Positions 16,645-23,746 of a DNA stretch of 34,765 nucleotides are shown here, piece by piece. The translations under genes and the position numbers were made by a program. Positions within the stretch are counted from its first letter, which is position 1. Each line of letters begins with the position of its first letter. The notes under the pieces are model-generated. The model searched no databases and was not told where the DNA came from. It worked only from the letters and a program-made list of their open reading frames with translations. The stretch comes from Bacillota bacterium (GTDB lineage: Bacteria > Bacillota > Sulfobacillia > Sulfobacillales > Sulfobacillaceae): the NCBI GenBank assembly GCA_021806205.1, contig JAJZXX010000094.1:1-34765 (forward strand). The letters run 5' to 3'.

Positions 16645-17060
16645 GCCCCGGGTGGCTTATGATTTTAGTTGTCGTGTCAACGGTGAACGACTGGCCCTGG
16701 CTTATTGGCATTCTGGGCCTATTAATTGTGTTTCAGGCGGACCACGAACTCATGGGGTGGGCTGGGCTCCTGGTGTTGATGGGAGTGCTGGGCACAGAAC
16801 TGGTGTTGGCCATGCTTAGGCCCCCCAAAGAGCGTCGATCGGAGTTTACCGTGGTTGGACTGGAAGGCGCCTGTCTTTCACTGTTTGCGTTACTGCTCGG
16901 CTCCTTGCTGGGTCCCCTATTGTGGCAACTAGCCCTAGGCTTTGATGCGACTCGGCGTCTGGGTCAGCTCATGTCGACGCTCAGGCGGATCGCCTGGTTA
17001 AGGGGCACCCGGTTTTTCGCTGGCGTTGCTTTGGTCGTGATTTCTTGGCACGGCCTTTAG
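16641..17060 (+). CDS. Small integral membrane protein of unknown function
   Basis: 139 residues with four likely membrane segments: about 5-30 (with a possible break near WPWL), 38-58, 72-102 and 122-138. A basic loop (RPPKERRSEF) lies near 63-72 and a second basic stretch (RRLGQLMSTLRR) near 104-116. No catalytic motifs are visible and I do not recognise a family. It lacks a Shine-Dalgarno and appears coupled to the leader ORF that overlaps its start. It lies 83 bases after secF and may be cotranscribed. The homologous spot in Bacillus subtilis also holds small unknown genes between secDF and recJ. Confidence 0.65.
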   Translation: MSPGWLMILVVVSTVNDWPWLIGILGLLIVFQADHELMGWAGLLVLMGVLGTELVLAMLRPPKERRSEFTVVGLEGACLSLFALLLGSLLGPLLWQLALGFDATRRLGQLMSTLRRIAWLRGTRFFAGVALVVISWHGL

Positions 17061-17069
17061 CCTGGCGTT

Positions 17070-17078
17070 TGGTACAAT
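17070..17078 (+). promoter_or_regulatory. Extended -10 promoter for the RNA upstream of recJ
   Basis: TGGTACAAT is an extended -10 element (TG-n-TACAAT). No good -35 hexamer is found 16-18 bp upstream, which is tolerable for extended -10 promoters. It would start RNA synthesis at about 17085, exactly where the strongly paired G-rich segment begins. Confidence 0.45.
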
Positions 17079-17084
17079 AACTCT

Positions 17085-17380
17085 GGGGTGGATGGGGTAT
17101 GGTGGGGATGAGGAAGTCCGCTCACCGCCCCATTATTTTTTTGGAAAAAGTGCTGTAAGGCTGAGATGCGTAAAACCGCATCGCGGATTGTGTCTAATTC
17201 AGGAGTAAACCTGACGACAACATCTCTTGCGGTGGGGTCTACCGAGCCTTAAAAGGTTGGTTGCATGTGATACGGGAGGTTAACGCCCGATCGTGTTCGA
17301 GAAAGGAGAAACGGGATAAGGGTAGGCTAGGCTTTTACGCTACCTGTCTTGCGGTCAAGACAAGACTTCCCGTGTCATCT
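17085..17380 (+). ncRNA. Structured RNA upstream of recJ; unassigned, RNase P-like motifs
   Basis: About 295 bases without coding potential but with dense pairing. A terminal helix joins GAUGA (17107-17111) to UCAUC (17375-17379) and GGAAGUC (17112-17118) to GACUUCC (17364-17370). CUCACCGC (17121-17128) pairs with GCGGUGGG (17229-17236). Local hairpins include GAUGCG/CGCAUC at 17164-17181, UCAGG/CCUGA near 17199-17214, ACCGAGCCU/AAGGUUGGU near 17241-17261, and GUCUUG-CGGU-CAAGAC (17346-17361). Motifs recall RNase P RNA in the right order: GAGGAAGUCC, GGCUGAGAUGC, CCUGACGACA, GGUUAACGCC, UCGAGAAAGGAGAAAC, then ACAAGACUU. However, the near-universal 3' strand with GGCUU and the bulged-U P4 helix are missing, so it may be a divergent RNase P RNA, a recJ leader or a new RNA class. 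An alternative hairpin (TGGGG 17093/CCCCA 17128) followed by a T-rich run at 17133-17142 could act as an attenuator. Confidence 0.5.
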
Positions 17381-17381
17381 G

Positions 17382-19643
17382 ATGAAAAACCGTATATTTT
17401 GGCGTCCATTTATCAATCCAAAAGATATCGAGGCGTTTAGCAACACCTGGAACCTTCCGGTTTGGCAGAGTGAATTGATGCTGCGGCGTGGGGTTTTGCC
17501 GCGCGATCTAGAGTTATCCAGTCCGCTAGGCGATCCGAGTAGGTTACCCGATATGGACCGAGCCGTCCGGGTGATTCGTCAACATTTGGATCGAGGCCAT
17601 CGCGTTCGGGTTTATGGCGATTACGACGCGGATGGGGTGACTGCGGTGTCCGTGTTGGTCCGAGGCCTGGCCGCGATGGGTTATGGTGGCCAAGTCGATT
17701 ATTATATTCCTAATCGTTTTGACGAGGGATACGGATTGCATTCTGAGGCGGTCGATGAGGCGCACCGTGATGGCGTGGCCTTACTCATCACCGTGGACTG
17801 CGGATCAAGTTCTCTACAGGCAGCCCAATTGGCGCGTGAACTAGGTGTGGGATTAGTCATCACCGACCATCATGCTCTGCCTGAACCGCTCCCGGTGTGC
17901 GATGCCTTGGTGAATCCGGAGAGGCGCAGTGGTGCGGACCGTCTCTGCGGTGCGGGTGTCGCGCTGCAATTGGTGCGTGCCTTGATGAACGACAAGGTGC
18001 CTGATGACCTCTATGGGATTGCTGCGGTTGGGACCGTGGCCGATGTCGTGCCGCTCGTGGGTGCAAATCGACGGTTGGTGGCCCGAGGCTTGACGGTGAT
18101 CCGACAAGGCCAAGTGGCGGCCATCGATGCGCTGTTGCAAGCGGCAGGACGTCCAAGCCAGGTGGCGTCGGCCCAAGATCTGGGGTTTGTGGTCGGACCG
18201 CGTTTAAATGTAGCGGGTCGCATGGGCGCTCCGGATGCGGCGGTCAAGTTGCTTTTGAGTGACGATCCGGCTTGGTGCAGAGAACAAGCCTTCTATCTCT
18301 CGGACCTCAATCGACAAAGGCAACAGTTGGAACGGCAAATTCTCGATGAAGCCTGGACACTGATTCCCCGGGACGAAAAAGGCCGGTTATACCCGTTTAC
18401 GGTGGTGGCTTCTGATCATTGGCATCAAGGTGTCATTGGCATTGTCGCGTCCAGACTCCGTGAAGCGTTGAGACGTCCCTGCGCGGTGATTGCCTGGGCG
18501 GGCAATGAAGGCAAGGGGTCGGCCCGAGGAGTGGATGGACTGAATCTGATTGCCCACTTGCGCCAATCGGCCCACCTGTTTTCGGCGTTGGGCGGTCATC
18601 CCGGGGCGGCCGGGTTTAGCTTACCGAAAGTCGACTTGGGGGAGCTAAGTGCCCAACTGTCGTTGGGGTTAAGTTCGAGTGTGTTGGACCAAACGTTTTT
18701 GGCCAAGCCCTTTGACCTGACTATTCAGGACGGCGCCGAGGTCCAAACCCTGTGGCGTCAACTCTCCACGATGGAGCCCTTTGGCCGGAATTTTGAGGCA
18801 CCGCGGTGCCTGGTGCGCGGACGAGTCGGGCGTGTTCGCCGGATGGGTCGTGAATTGCAGCACCTCGAAGTTCTGATTGAAGGCCATACCGTGGCGGGGG
18901 TGGGGTTTAATCTGGGGGCCAGGGCTGCTGCTTTTCAGCGCGGGGACCCGATCCGGTTTATTGCCACATTAGAAACCAATTGGTTTTCGGGCGCGGCGCG
19001 CCCGCAGTGGCGCATTGAGACGTTGGACGGGCCGTGGCCGAAAAGGCCGGTGGCGGTTGCCAGAGGGATTCCGGATCCACTGCCGGACCGGGTGGTGTAT
19101 GTCGTGAATTCCGACCGCGAGGCCCGGACTGTCGCCGAGCGGCTGGGGGGGATTTATTACTCCCCCAGAGAATCTCTCGGTGACCAATTCGTGCGGGTGG
19201 AACAGGCGCGGCGCAGCCAGGTGTCCTTGTTGGTGGTCTCGCAATGGCGCCCTTGGCCCAACCTGCTAGACTGGGCGGATGCGGTGATTTGGCTATGCCA
19301 GCCGTTGAATCGCACCAAGTGGGAAGAGGCTGGCTCGCTTTTGAATGTCGATGGCCAGGGGTGGATCGCCGAATCGCAAGGATCTAGTGCGATGAAACAA
19401 AAACGACTAGAGGTCTCGCGAAAAAGTTTGGTCCGCCATTGGAAGGAATGGGAGAAAGGTCGTTCCGGATTGACGCTAGGGCGGTCGGTGTTCATGGAAC
19501 TGGAACTCACCCCCAAGAGGGCGTCTTTAGGGCTGCGGCGCAATTTAGACGACAGCTTTTTATATCACATGGGCCGGTGGACGACGGAGCGAGAAGTCCC
19601 CCGGGATGATGACGGAGAGGAAGAGTCGTATGGCATGGACTGA
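17382..19643 (+). CDS. recJ: Single-stranded-DNA-specific exonuclease RecJ
   Basis: 753 residues from ATG 17382. The DHH domain shows VYGDYDADGVTAVSVL (motif I), LLITVDCGSSS (motif II), VITDHHALPE (motif III, DHH) and GTVADVVPL (motif IV). The DHHA1 domain carries KGSARGVDGLNLI and GGHPGAAGFSL. An OB-fold and a long C-terminal region (about 545-753) follow. RecJ degrades 5' ends of single-stranded DNA in RecF-pathway repair and mismatch repair. A TTG start 11 codons earlier (17349) is possible but lies in the RNA hairpin. No Shine-Dalgarno precedes ATG 17382; the region is the 3' strand of the upstream RNA's terminal helix, so translation could depend on that fold. It overlaps apt by 14 bases. 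Confidence 0.92.
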   Translation: MKNRIFWRPFINPKDIEAFSNTWNLPVWQSELMLRRGVLPRDLELSSPLGDPSRLPDMDRAVRVIRQHLDRGHRVRVYGDYDADGVTAVSVLVRGLAAMGYGGQVDYYIPNRFDEGYGLHSEAVDEAHRDGVALLITVDCGSSSLQAAQLARELGVGLVITDHHALPEPLPVCDALVNPERRSGADRLCGAGVALQLVRALMNDKVPDDLYGIAAVGTVADVVPLVGANRRLVARGLTVIRQGQVAAIDALLQAAGRPSQVASAQDLGFVVGPRLNVAGRMGAPDAAVKLLLSDDPAWCREQAFYLSDLNRQRQQLERQILDEAWTLIPRDEKGRLYPFTVVASDHWHQGVIGIVASRLREALRRPCAVIAWAGNEGKGSARGVDGLNLIAHLRQSAHLFSALGGHPGAAGFSLPKVDLGELSAQLSLGLSSSVLDQTFLAKPFDLTIQDGAEVQTLWRQLSTMEPFGRNFEAPRCLVRGRVGRVRRMGRELQHLEVLIEGHTVAGVGFNLGARAAAFQRGDPIRFIATLETNWFSGAARPQWRIETLDGPWPKRPVAVARGIPDPLPDRVVYVVNSDREARTVAERLGGIYYSPRESLGDQFVRVEQARRSQVSLLVVSQWRPWPNLLDWADAVIWLCQPLNRTKWEEAGSLLNVDGQGWIAESQGSSAMKQKRLEVSRKSLVRHWKEWEKGRSGLTLGRSVFMELELTPKRASLGLRRNLDDSFLYHMGRWTTEREVPRDDDGEEESYGMD

Positions 19644-20148
19644 TCTTGTACGTGAAATTCAGGACTTCCCCAAGCCAGGGGTGTTGTTCCGCGATGTGCT
19701 GCCGGTGATGGCCTCGAGGGAGGCGTTAAAGGAGGTGCTGGATCAGCTCTACCAATTATTGCGGCCTTTGGAGATTGAGGCGGTCTTGGCCCCCGAGGCG
19801 CGCGGGTTTTTGATTGCCGCTCCCCTGGCTGATCGACTGGGTGCCAGTCTCATTCCGGTTCGCAAGCCGGGAAAGTTGCCAAACCCTGTATTTCGAGAGG
19901 CCTATACGTTAGAATATGGGGAAAACCACTTGGAAGTTGAGGTTAGCGACGCTATTCGGGGGCGCCGGATCGTCATCGTGGACGATGTGTTGGCGACTGG
20001 AGGGACCGTGGCGGCTTGTGCGCGTCTAGCCGACCGCCTCGGTGCTAAAGTGGTAGGTTTTGCATTTTTAATTGAACTGAAGGGCCTTAACGGGCGGAAC
20101 CGGCTTATGTCCAGTCATGCCCCGATGATGTCGTTGGTGGCGCTATAG
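19630..20148 (+). CDS. apt: Adenine phosphoribosyltransferase
   Basis: 172 residues from ATG 19630, the usual length; GGAGAGGAAGAG is just upstream, within the end of recJ. The N-terminus DLVREIQDFPKPGVLFRD and the blocks EARGFLIAAPLADRLG, RKPGKLP, LEYGENHLE and the PRPP-binding RIVIVDDVLATGGT are typical. It salvages adenine to AMP with PRPP. It is in the recJ-apt-relA order conserved in Firmicutes, with an overlap upstream and about 20 bases before relA. Confidence 0.95.
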   Translation: MAWTDLVREIQDFPKPGVLFRDVLPVMASREALKEVLDQLYQLLRPLEIEAVLAPEARGFLIAAPLADRLGASLIPVRKPGKLPNPVFREAYTLEYGENHLEVEVSDAIRGRRIVIVDDVLATGGTVAACARLADRLGAKVVGFAFLIELKGLNGRNRLMSSHAPMMSLVAL

Positions 20149-20167
20149 AAGGGGGGTGGACGACGTT

Positions 20168-22330
20168 ATGACCGGAACAGATCTCATTGAACAATTTGGC
20201 TTTCGGCCGCATTCGTCTGAGGCCGACCAGATTGTTCGGGCCATGACCTTTGCCGAACAGGCGCATCGCGGGCAAAGTCGCGCATCGGGAGATCCCTACG
20301 TCGCCCACCCTCTGGCAGTCGCCACGATTTTAGCGGATCTCAAGATGGATGCCCCGACCATTGTGGCTGCGCTGTTGCACGATGTGGCCGAGGACACATC
20401 GTATACCATTCAAGACATTGAAGCGGAGTTTGGCAGCGAGGTGGCGCAATTAGTGGATGGCGTCACCAAACTCGATCGGCTGGAGGAGCGCACCCGCGAA
20501 GAAGAGCAGGCCGAGAATCTTCGCAAGATGTTCTTTGCGATGGCCAAAGACATCCGGGTGATTCTCATTAAGTTGGCCGATCGGTTGCATAACATGCGGA
20601 CTTTAAAGCATCTGACCGCAGATCGGGTGCAGCGCATTGCTAGGGAGACGATGGAGATTTATGCGCCTTTGGCGAATCGTCTCGGTATCTTTCGGATTAA
20701 ATGGGAACTAGAAGATCTGGCGTTTCAACATCTTGAACCGGTGGCGTTTCGGGAGATGAAGAAACTGGTCGCCACTAAGCGGCAGGTGCGTGAAGCGGCG
20801 GTAGATGAGGTGATTAGTGAACTCAAAAGTCGGCTTGAAGCGGTGGCTATGGTAAGCGAAGTCTCAGGACGTGCTAAACATTTGTATAGTATCTATCTCA
20901 AAATGTATCGGCAGGGCAAGGATTTTAGCGAAATTTATGATTTGGTCGCGGTTCGGGTGTTAGTAGAGTCGGTGAAGGATTGCTATGCGGCACTGGGATT
21001 GGTGCACTCCTTGTGGAAACCCGTACCGGGACGGTTTAAGGACTACATCGCTATGCCTAAGTCAAATCTATACCAGACCCTTCATACGACGGTAATTGGT
21101 CCCCATGGAGAGCCTTTGGAGGTGCAAATTCGCACCTTTGAAATGCATCATACGGCGGAGTACGGGATTGCAGCCCATTGGCGGTACAAAGAAGGCGGAA
21201 AGGGCGACCGGGACTTTGAGCAAAAACTTTCGTGGCTCCGGCAACTGTTGGAGTGGCAGCGCGATATGCGGGACGCCTCGGAATTTATGGAAACACTGAA
21301 AGTGGACCTATTCAGTGATGAAGTGTTTGTGTTTACGCCGAAAGGCGATGTGGTGGAGCTGCCCGCTAATGCGACCCCCATCGATTTCGCCTACCGCATT
21401 CATACCGATGTTGGCAATCACTGTGTGGGAGCTAAGGTGAATGGGCGGATCGTCCCCCTGACCGCATCGTTGCAAAGTGGAGACATTGTCGAAGTGTTGG
21501 TGAATCGTCGATCGCCGGGCCCGAGCATCGATTGGTTGTCGATAGTGCGTACCTCGCAAGCCAAGACCCGGATTCGTCAGTGGATGCGGCGCGAGCGTCG
21601 TCATGAACACTTGGCGCGGGGAAAGGAGATGTTGGACCGGGAGCTCAAGCGACGGGCGCTGACTCTTAAAGAGGAGCGCCTGGAAGAATTAATGCGAAAA
21701 CTTGGATATGGATCGGTCGACGAAGTGGCGGTAGCGTTGAGTGAAGGGAATACCGCTCCCCAGGCGGTGGTGGCTCGACTGATGGACGAATTGGATCGGG
21801 GGGCAGGGGCCGGGACGGTTGGGGTGCCGACCACTCCGAGCCGGGCTCGCAATCCGGGGTCTTCCAAAGGGGCATCAGAGGTGCTAGTCCGGGGCCAAGG
21901 CCGCATGTTGACCCGGTTGGCCCGTTGTTGTCAACCAGTTCCTGGCGATCCCATTATTGGCTTTCTGACGCGCGGCCGCGGGGTCTCCGTCCATCGGTTG
22001 GGATGTCCGAATGAAAAGGACCTGACGCGCGACCCGGAACGGCTGATCGAAGTAAGTTGGGACGTTGAGGAAGCGGAATTGGCACCTCACCCTGTAGAAC
22101 TGCGGGTCCATGCCTGGGATCGCTCAGGTCTCTTGGCGGATGTGGCTAACGTGGTGTCAGATTCGAATATTATCTCTGCGAAGGCCCGGGGATTTCGTGA
22201 CCGAACGGCTGTGGTGGAAGTTCATCTAGAGGTCCGCAATCTTGCCCAATTGACGCAACTGATTCGTCGCCTCGAGAGTCTTCCCTATGTCCAAAAGGTG
22301 GATCGCGTGAGTCGTGAACGCATTTCGTGA
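20168..22330 (+). CDS. relA: Bifunctional (p)ppGpp synthetase/hydrolase (Rel)
   Basis: 720 residues from ATG 20168; AAGGGGGG lies about 12 bases upstream, and an in-frame GTG at 20156 overlaps that site. The HD hydrolase domain (about 25-175) has HPLAVATIL and an intact HDVAEDT (71-77), so hydrolysis should be active. The synthetase domain (about 215-340) has GRAKHLYSIYLKM, PGRFKDYIAMPK, YQTLHTTV and EYGIAAHW. TGS (VFVFTPKGDVVELPANATPI), a Cys-containing domain (RCCQPVPGDPIIGF) and a C-terminal ACT/RRM domain follow. It makes and removes the alarmone (p)ppGpp in response to uncharged tRNA on the ribosome. Both active sites look complete. The stop overlaps a small dtd-like relic. Confidence 0.95.
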   Translation: MTGTDLIEQFGFRPHSSEADQIVRAMTFAEQAHRGQSRASGDPYVAHPLAVATILADLKMDAPTIVAALLHDVAEDTSYTIQDIEAEFGSEVAQLVDGVTKLDRLEERTREEEQAENLRKMFFAMAKDIRVILIKLADRLHNMRTLKHLTADRVQRIARETMEIYAPLANRLGIFRIKWELEDLAFQHLEPVAFREMKKLVATKRQVREAAVDEVISELKSRLEAVAMVSEVSGRAKHLYSIYLKMYRQGKDFSEIYDLVAVRVLVESVKDCYAALGLVHSLWKPVPGRFKDYIAMPKSNLYQTLHTTVIGPHGEPLEVQIRTFEMHHTAEYGIAAHWRYKEGGKGDRDFEQKLSWLRQLLEWQRDMRDASEFMETLKVDLFSDEVFVFTPKGDVVELPANATPIDFAYRIHTDVGNHCVGAKVNGRIVPLTASLQSGDIVEVLVNRRSPGPSIDWLSIVRTSQAKTRIRQWMRRERRHEHLARGKEMLDRELKRRALTLKEERLEELMRKLGYGSVDEVAVALSEGNTAPQAVVARLMDELDRGAGAGTVGVPTTPSRARNPGSSKGASEVLVRGQGRMLTRLARCCQPVPGDPIIGFLTRGRGVSVHRLGCPNEKDLTRDPERLIEVSWDVEEAELAPHPVELRVHAWDRSGLLADVANVVSDSNIISAKARGFRDRTAVVEVHLEVRNLAQLTQLIRRLESLPYVQKVDRVSRERIS

Positions 22331-22437
22331 AAAAGGTGACCGGACGAAAGGCCCTGGTTAACCAAGACAACAAAGTGGTCGGTGGTGGCTTTTCGGTCCT
22401 CAGAGGAGATTTTGAGCCCATGGGGACGTCTCACTGA
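22327..22437 (+). pseudogene. Remnant resembling the N-terminus of D-aminoacyl-tRNA deacylase (dtd)
   Basis: A GTG overlapping the relA stop (GTGA) opens a 36-codon frame. Its product runs KKVTGRKALVNQDNKVVGGG and FSVLRGDFEP. Dtd proteins start 'M+.V.QRV..A.VTVDGEVVG.IG.GLLVLLG'. The remnant keeps the R.A.V, the D..VVG, the G-rich turn and the VL.G spacing, then stops. Dtd sits exactly between relA and hisS in many Firmicutes, so position supports the reading. Resemblance is short and it could be chance or a new small protein. No continuation of Dtd is seen in other frames. Confidence 0.3.
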
Positions 22438-22483
22438 CCGACTATCGCCGGTTCGCTCTATTAGGACATGAATGAGGTGTTGA

Positions 22484-23746
22484 ATGATGGGATTTGAAGA
22501 GTTTCAAACCGCTCGAGGCACCCGGGATATTCTGGCTCCAGAGACCTGGCAGTTTGAAGCGATGCGGCGGTTAACACTTAGCTGGGCGGCCCGGTTTGGC
22601 TATGAGCCTTTGGAAACACCGATTTTTGAGCAAAGCCCAGTCTTTTTTCGGGTTGGAGAGTCTACCGACATTGTCCAACATGAAAGCTATCGATTTATCG
22701 ATGCGGGCGGGGATGATTTAACGCTAAGGCCCGAAGGGACCGCTGCGGCGGCCCGGGCGTTTGTGCAAAACGGGCTGGCCATGGCTCCCCAACCGGTCCG
22801 GCTCTGTTATTATGGCCCGATGTTTCGACGGGAGACGCCACAGGCGGGTCGCTTCCGCCAGCATACCCAATTTGGCGTCGAGCTCTACGGCAGCGAGTCT
22901 TTTCTTGCGGACGCTGAAGTGATCCTGTTAGCCGCCCGGATCGTGGACCAAGCTGGCTTAGAGCATCCCGAGATCCGGATTAATTCGATCGGGTGCACCG
23001 TGTGTCGGCCCCGTTATCGCCAGGCGCTGGTCGATTACTTTGGGGAGCGACAGACTGAACTGTGCGAAGACTGCCAGCGCCGCCTTATACAAAACCCTCT
23101 GCGCCTGTTGGACTGTAAGGTGGATGTGGACCTCAGGCGTGGCGCGCCGGATCTTGAAGAGTATTGGTGCGATGACTGTAGAGAACACATTAGAGGGGTT
23201 GTTAGCACGGTCAAGGCGGCTGGGCAACCCATCCAACGCGATCGCCAACTGGTCCGCGGATTAGACTACTACACCCGGACGGTATTTGAAGTCGGCCATC
23301 CCACCTTGGGCGAAAGGGCAGCGCTATTTGGAGGCGGGCGTTATGACGGTCTGACGGCGAATTTGGGTGGCCCGTTTGTTCCGGCGGTCGGATTTGGCAT
23401 GGGGATCGAACGGCTTTTGTCCGCCTTGCCTAAACCCCTAGCTACTTCAGAACCGCGGCGAATCTACATGGCCTATCTCCCGGGATTTGATACGGTTGCC
23501 TATCAGTTGGCATTATCGCTTCGGGATGCCGGGTTGGCCGTCGAGACGGATGTCATCGGTCGGTCGCTCAAGGCCCAACTGAAGACCGCCAGCCGGCGCG
23601 CCTGGATGGCCGTTATCGTGGGTGGCCAGGAGTGGGCTGACGCGCGGATCGTGGTACGCGATTTAAATCGCGGAGCGCAGGAGGTGGTGGCTCGCGACGA
23701 ACTGTTGCAATATCTCAAAGCCTATAGGGAGGGGAATCAGGCATGA
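22484..23746 (+). CDS. hisS: Histidyl-tRNA synthetase
   Basis: 420 residues. Class II motifs are in place: TARGTRDILAPE at the start, TLRPEGTAAAARAF, motif 2 in GRFRQHTQFGVELYG, the HisRS-specific LVRGLDYYTRTVFEV, GGGRYDGL, and motif 3 GFGMGIERLL. The insertion domain has several Cys residues (CTVC, CEDC, CDDC), a common feature of Firmicute-type HisRS. The C-terminal anticodon-binding domain (about 325-418) is complete. ATG 22484 and 22487 are both possible; GAGGTG lies upstream. It overlaps aspS by ATGA. No T-box leader is seen upstream. Confidence 0.95.
   Translation: MMGFEEFQTARGTRDILAPETWQFEAMRRLTLSWAARFGYEPLETPIFEQSPVFFRVGESTDIVQHESYRFIDAGGDDLTLRPEGTAAAARAFVQNGLAMAPQPVRLCYYGPMFRRETPQAGRFRQHTQFGVELYGSESFLADAEVILLAARIVDQAGLEHPEIRINSIGCTVCRPRYRQALVDYFGERQTELCEDCQRRLIQNPLRLLDCKVDVDLRRGAPDLEEYWCDDCREHIRGVVSTVKAAGQPIQRDRQLVRGLDYYTRTVFEVGHPTLGERAALFGGGRYDGLTANLGGPFVPAVGFGMGIERLLSALPKPLATSEPRRIYMAYLPGFDTVAYQLALSLRDAGLAVETDVIGRSLKAQLKTASRRAWMAVIVGGQEWADARIVVRDLNRGAQEVVARDELLQYLKAYREGNQA

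Noticed and set aside
17155-17230. TPP riboswitch in the RNA before recJ, suggested by GGCUGAGA
   Set aside because: The second conserved arm (GATCTGGnTAATgCCAGCGnAGGGA) is absent and the downstream gene is not a thiamine gene.
17085-17380. Firm assignment of the RNA before recJ as rnpB
   Set aside because: Several motifs fit, but the diagnostic P4 3' strand GGCUU is missing, so it is left as unassigned.
22331-22483. T-box riboswitch in front of hisS
   Set aside because: A GGTGG occurs, but there is no T-box consensus (GGGTGGnACCGCG), specifier loop or terminator/antiterminator pair.
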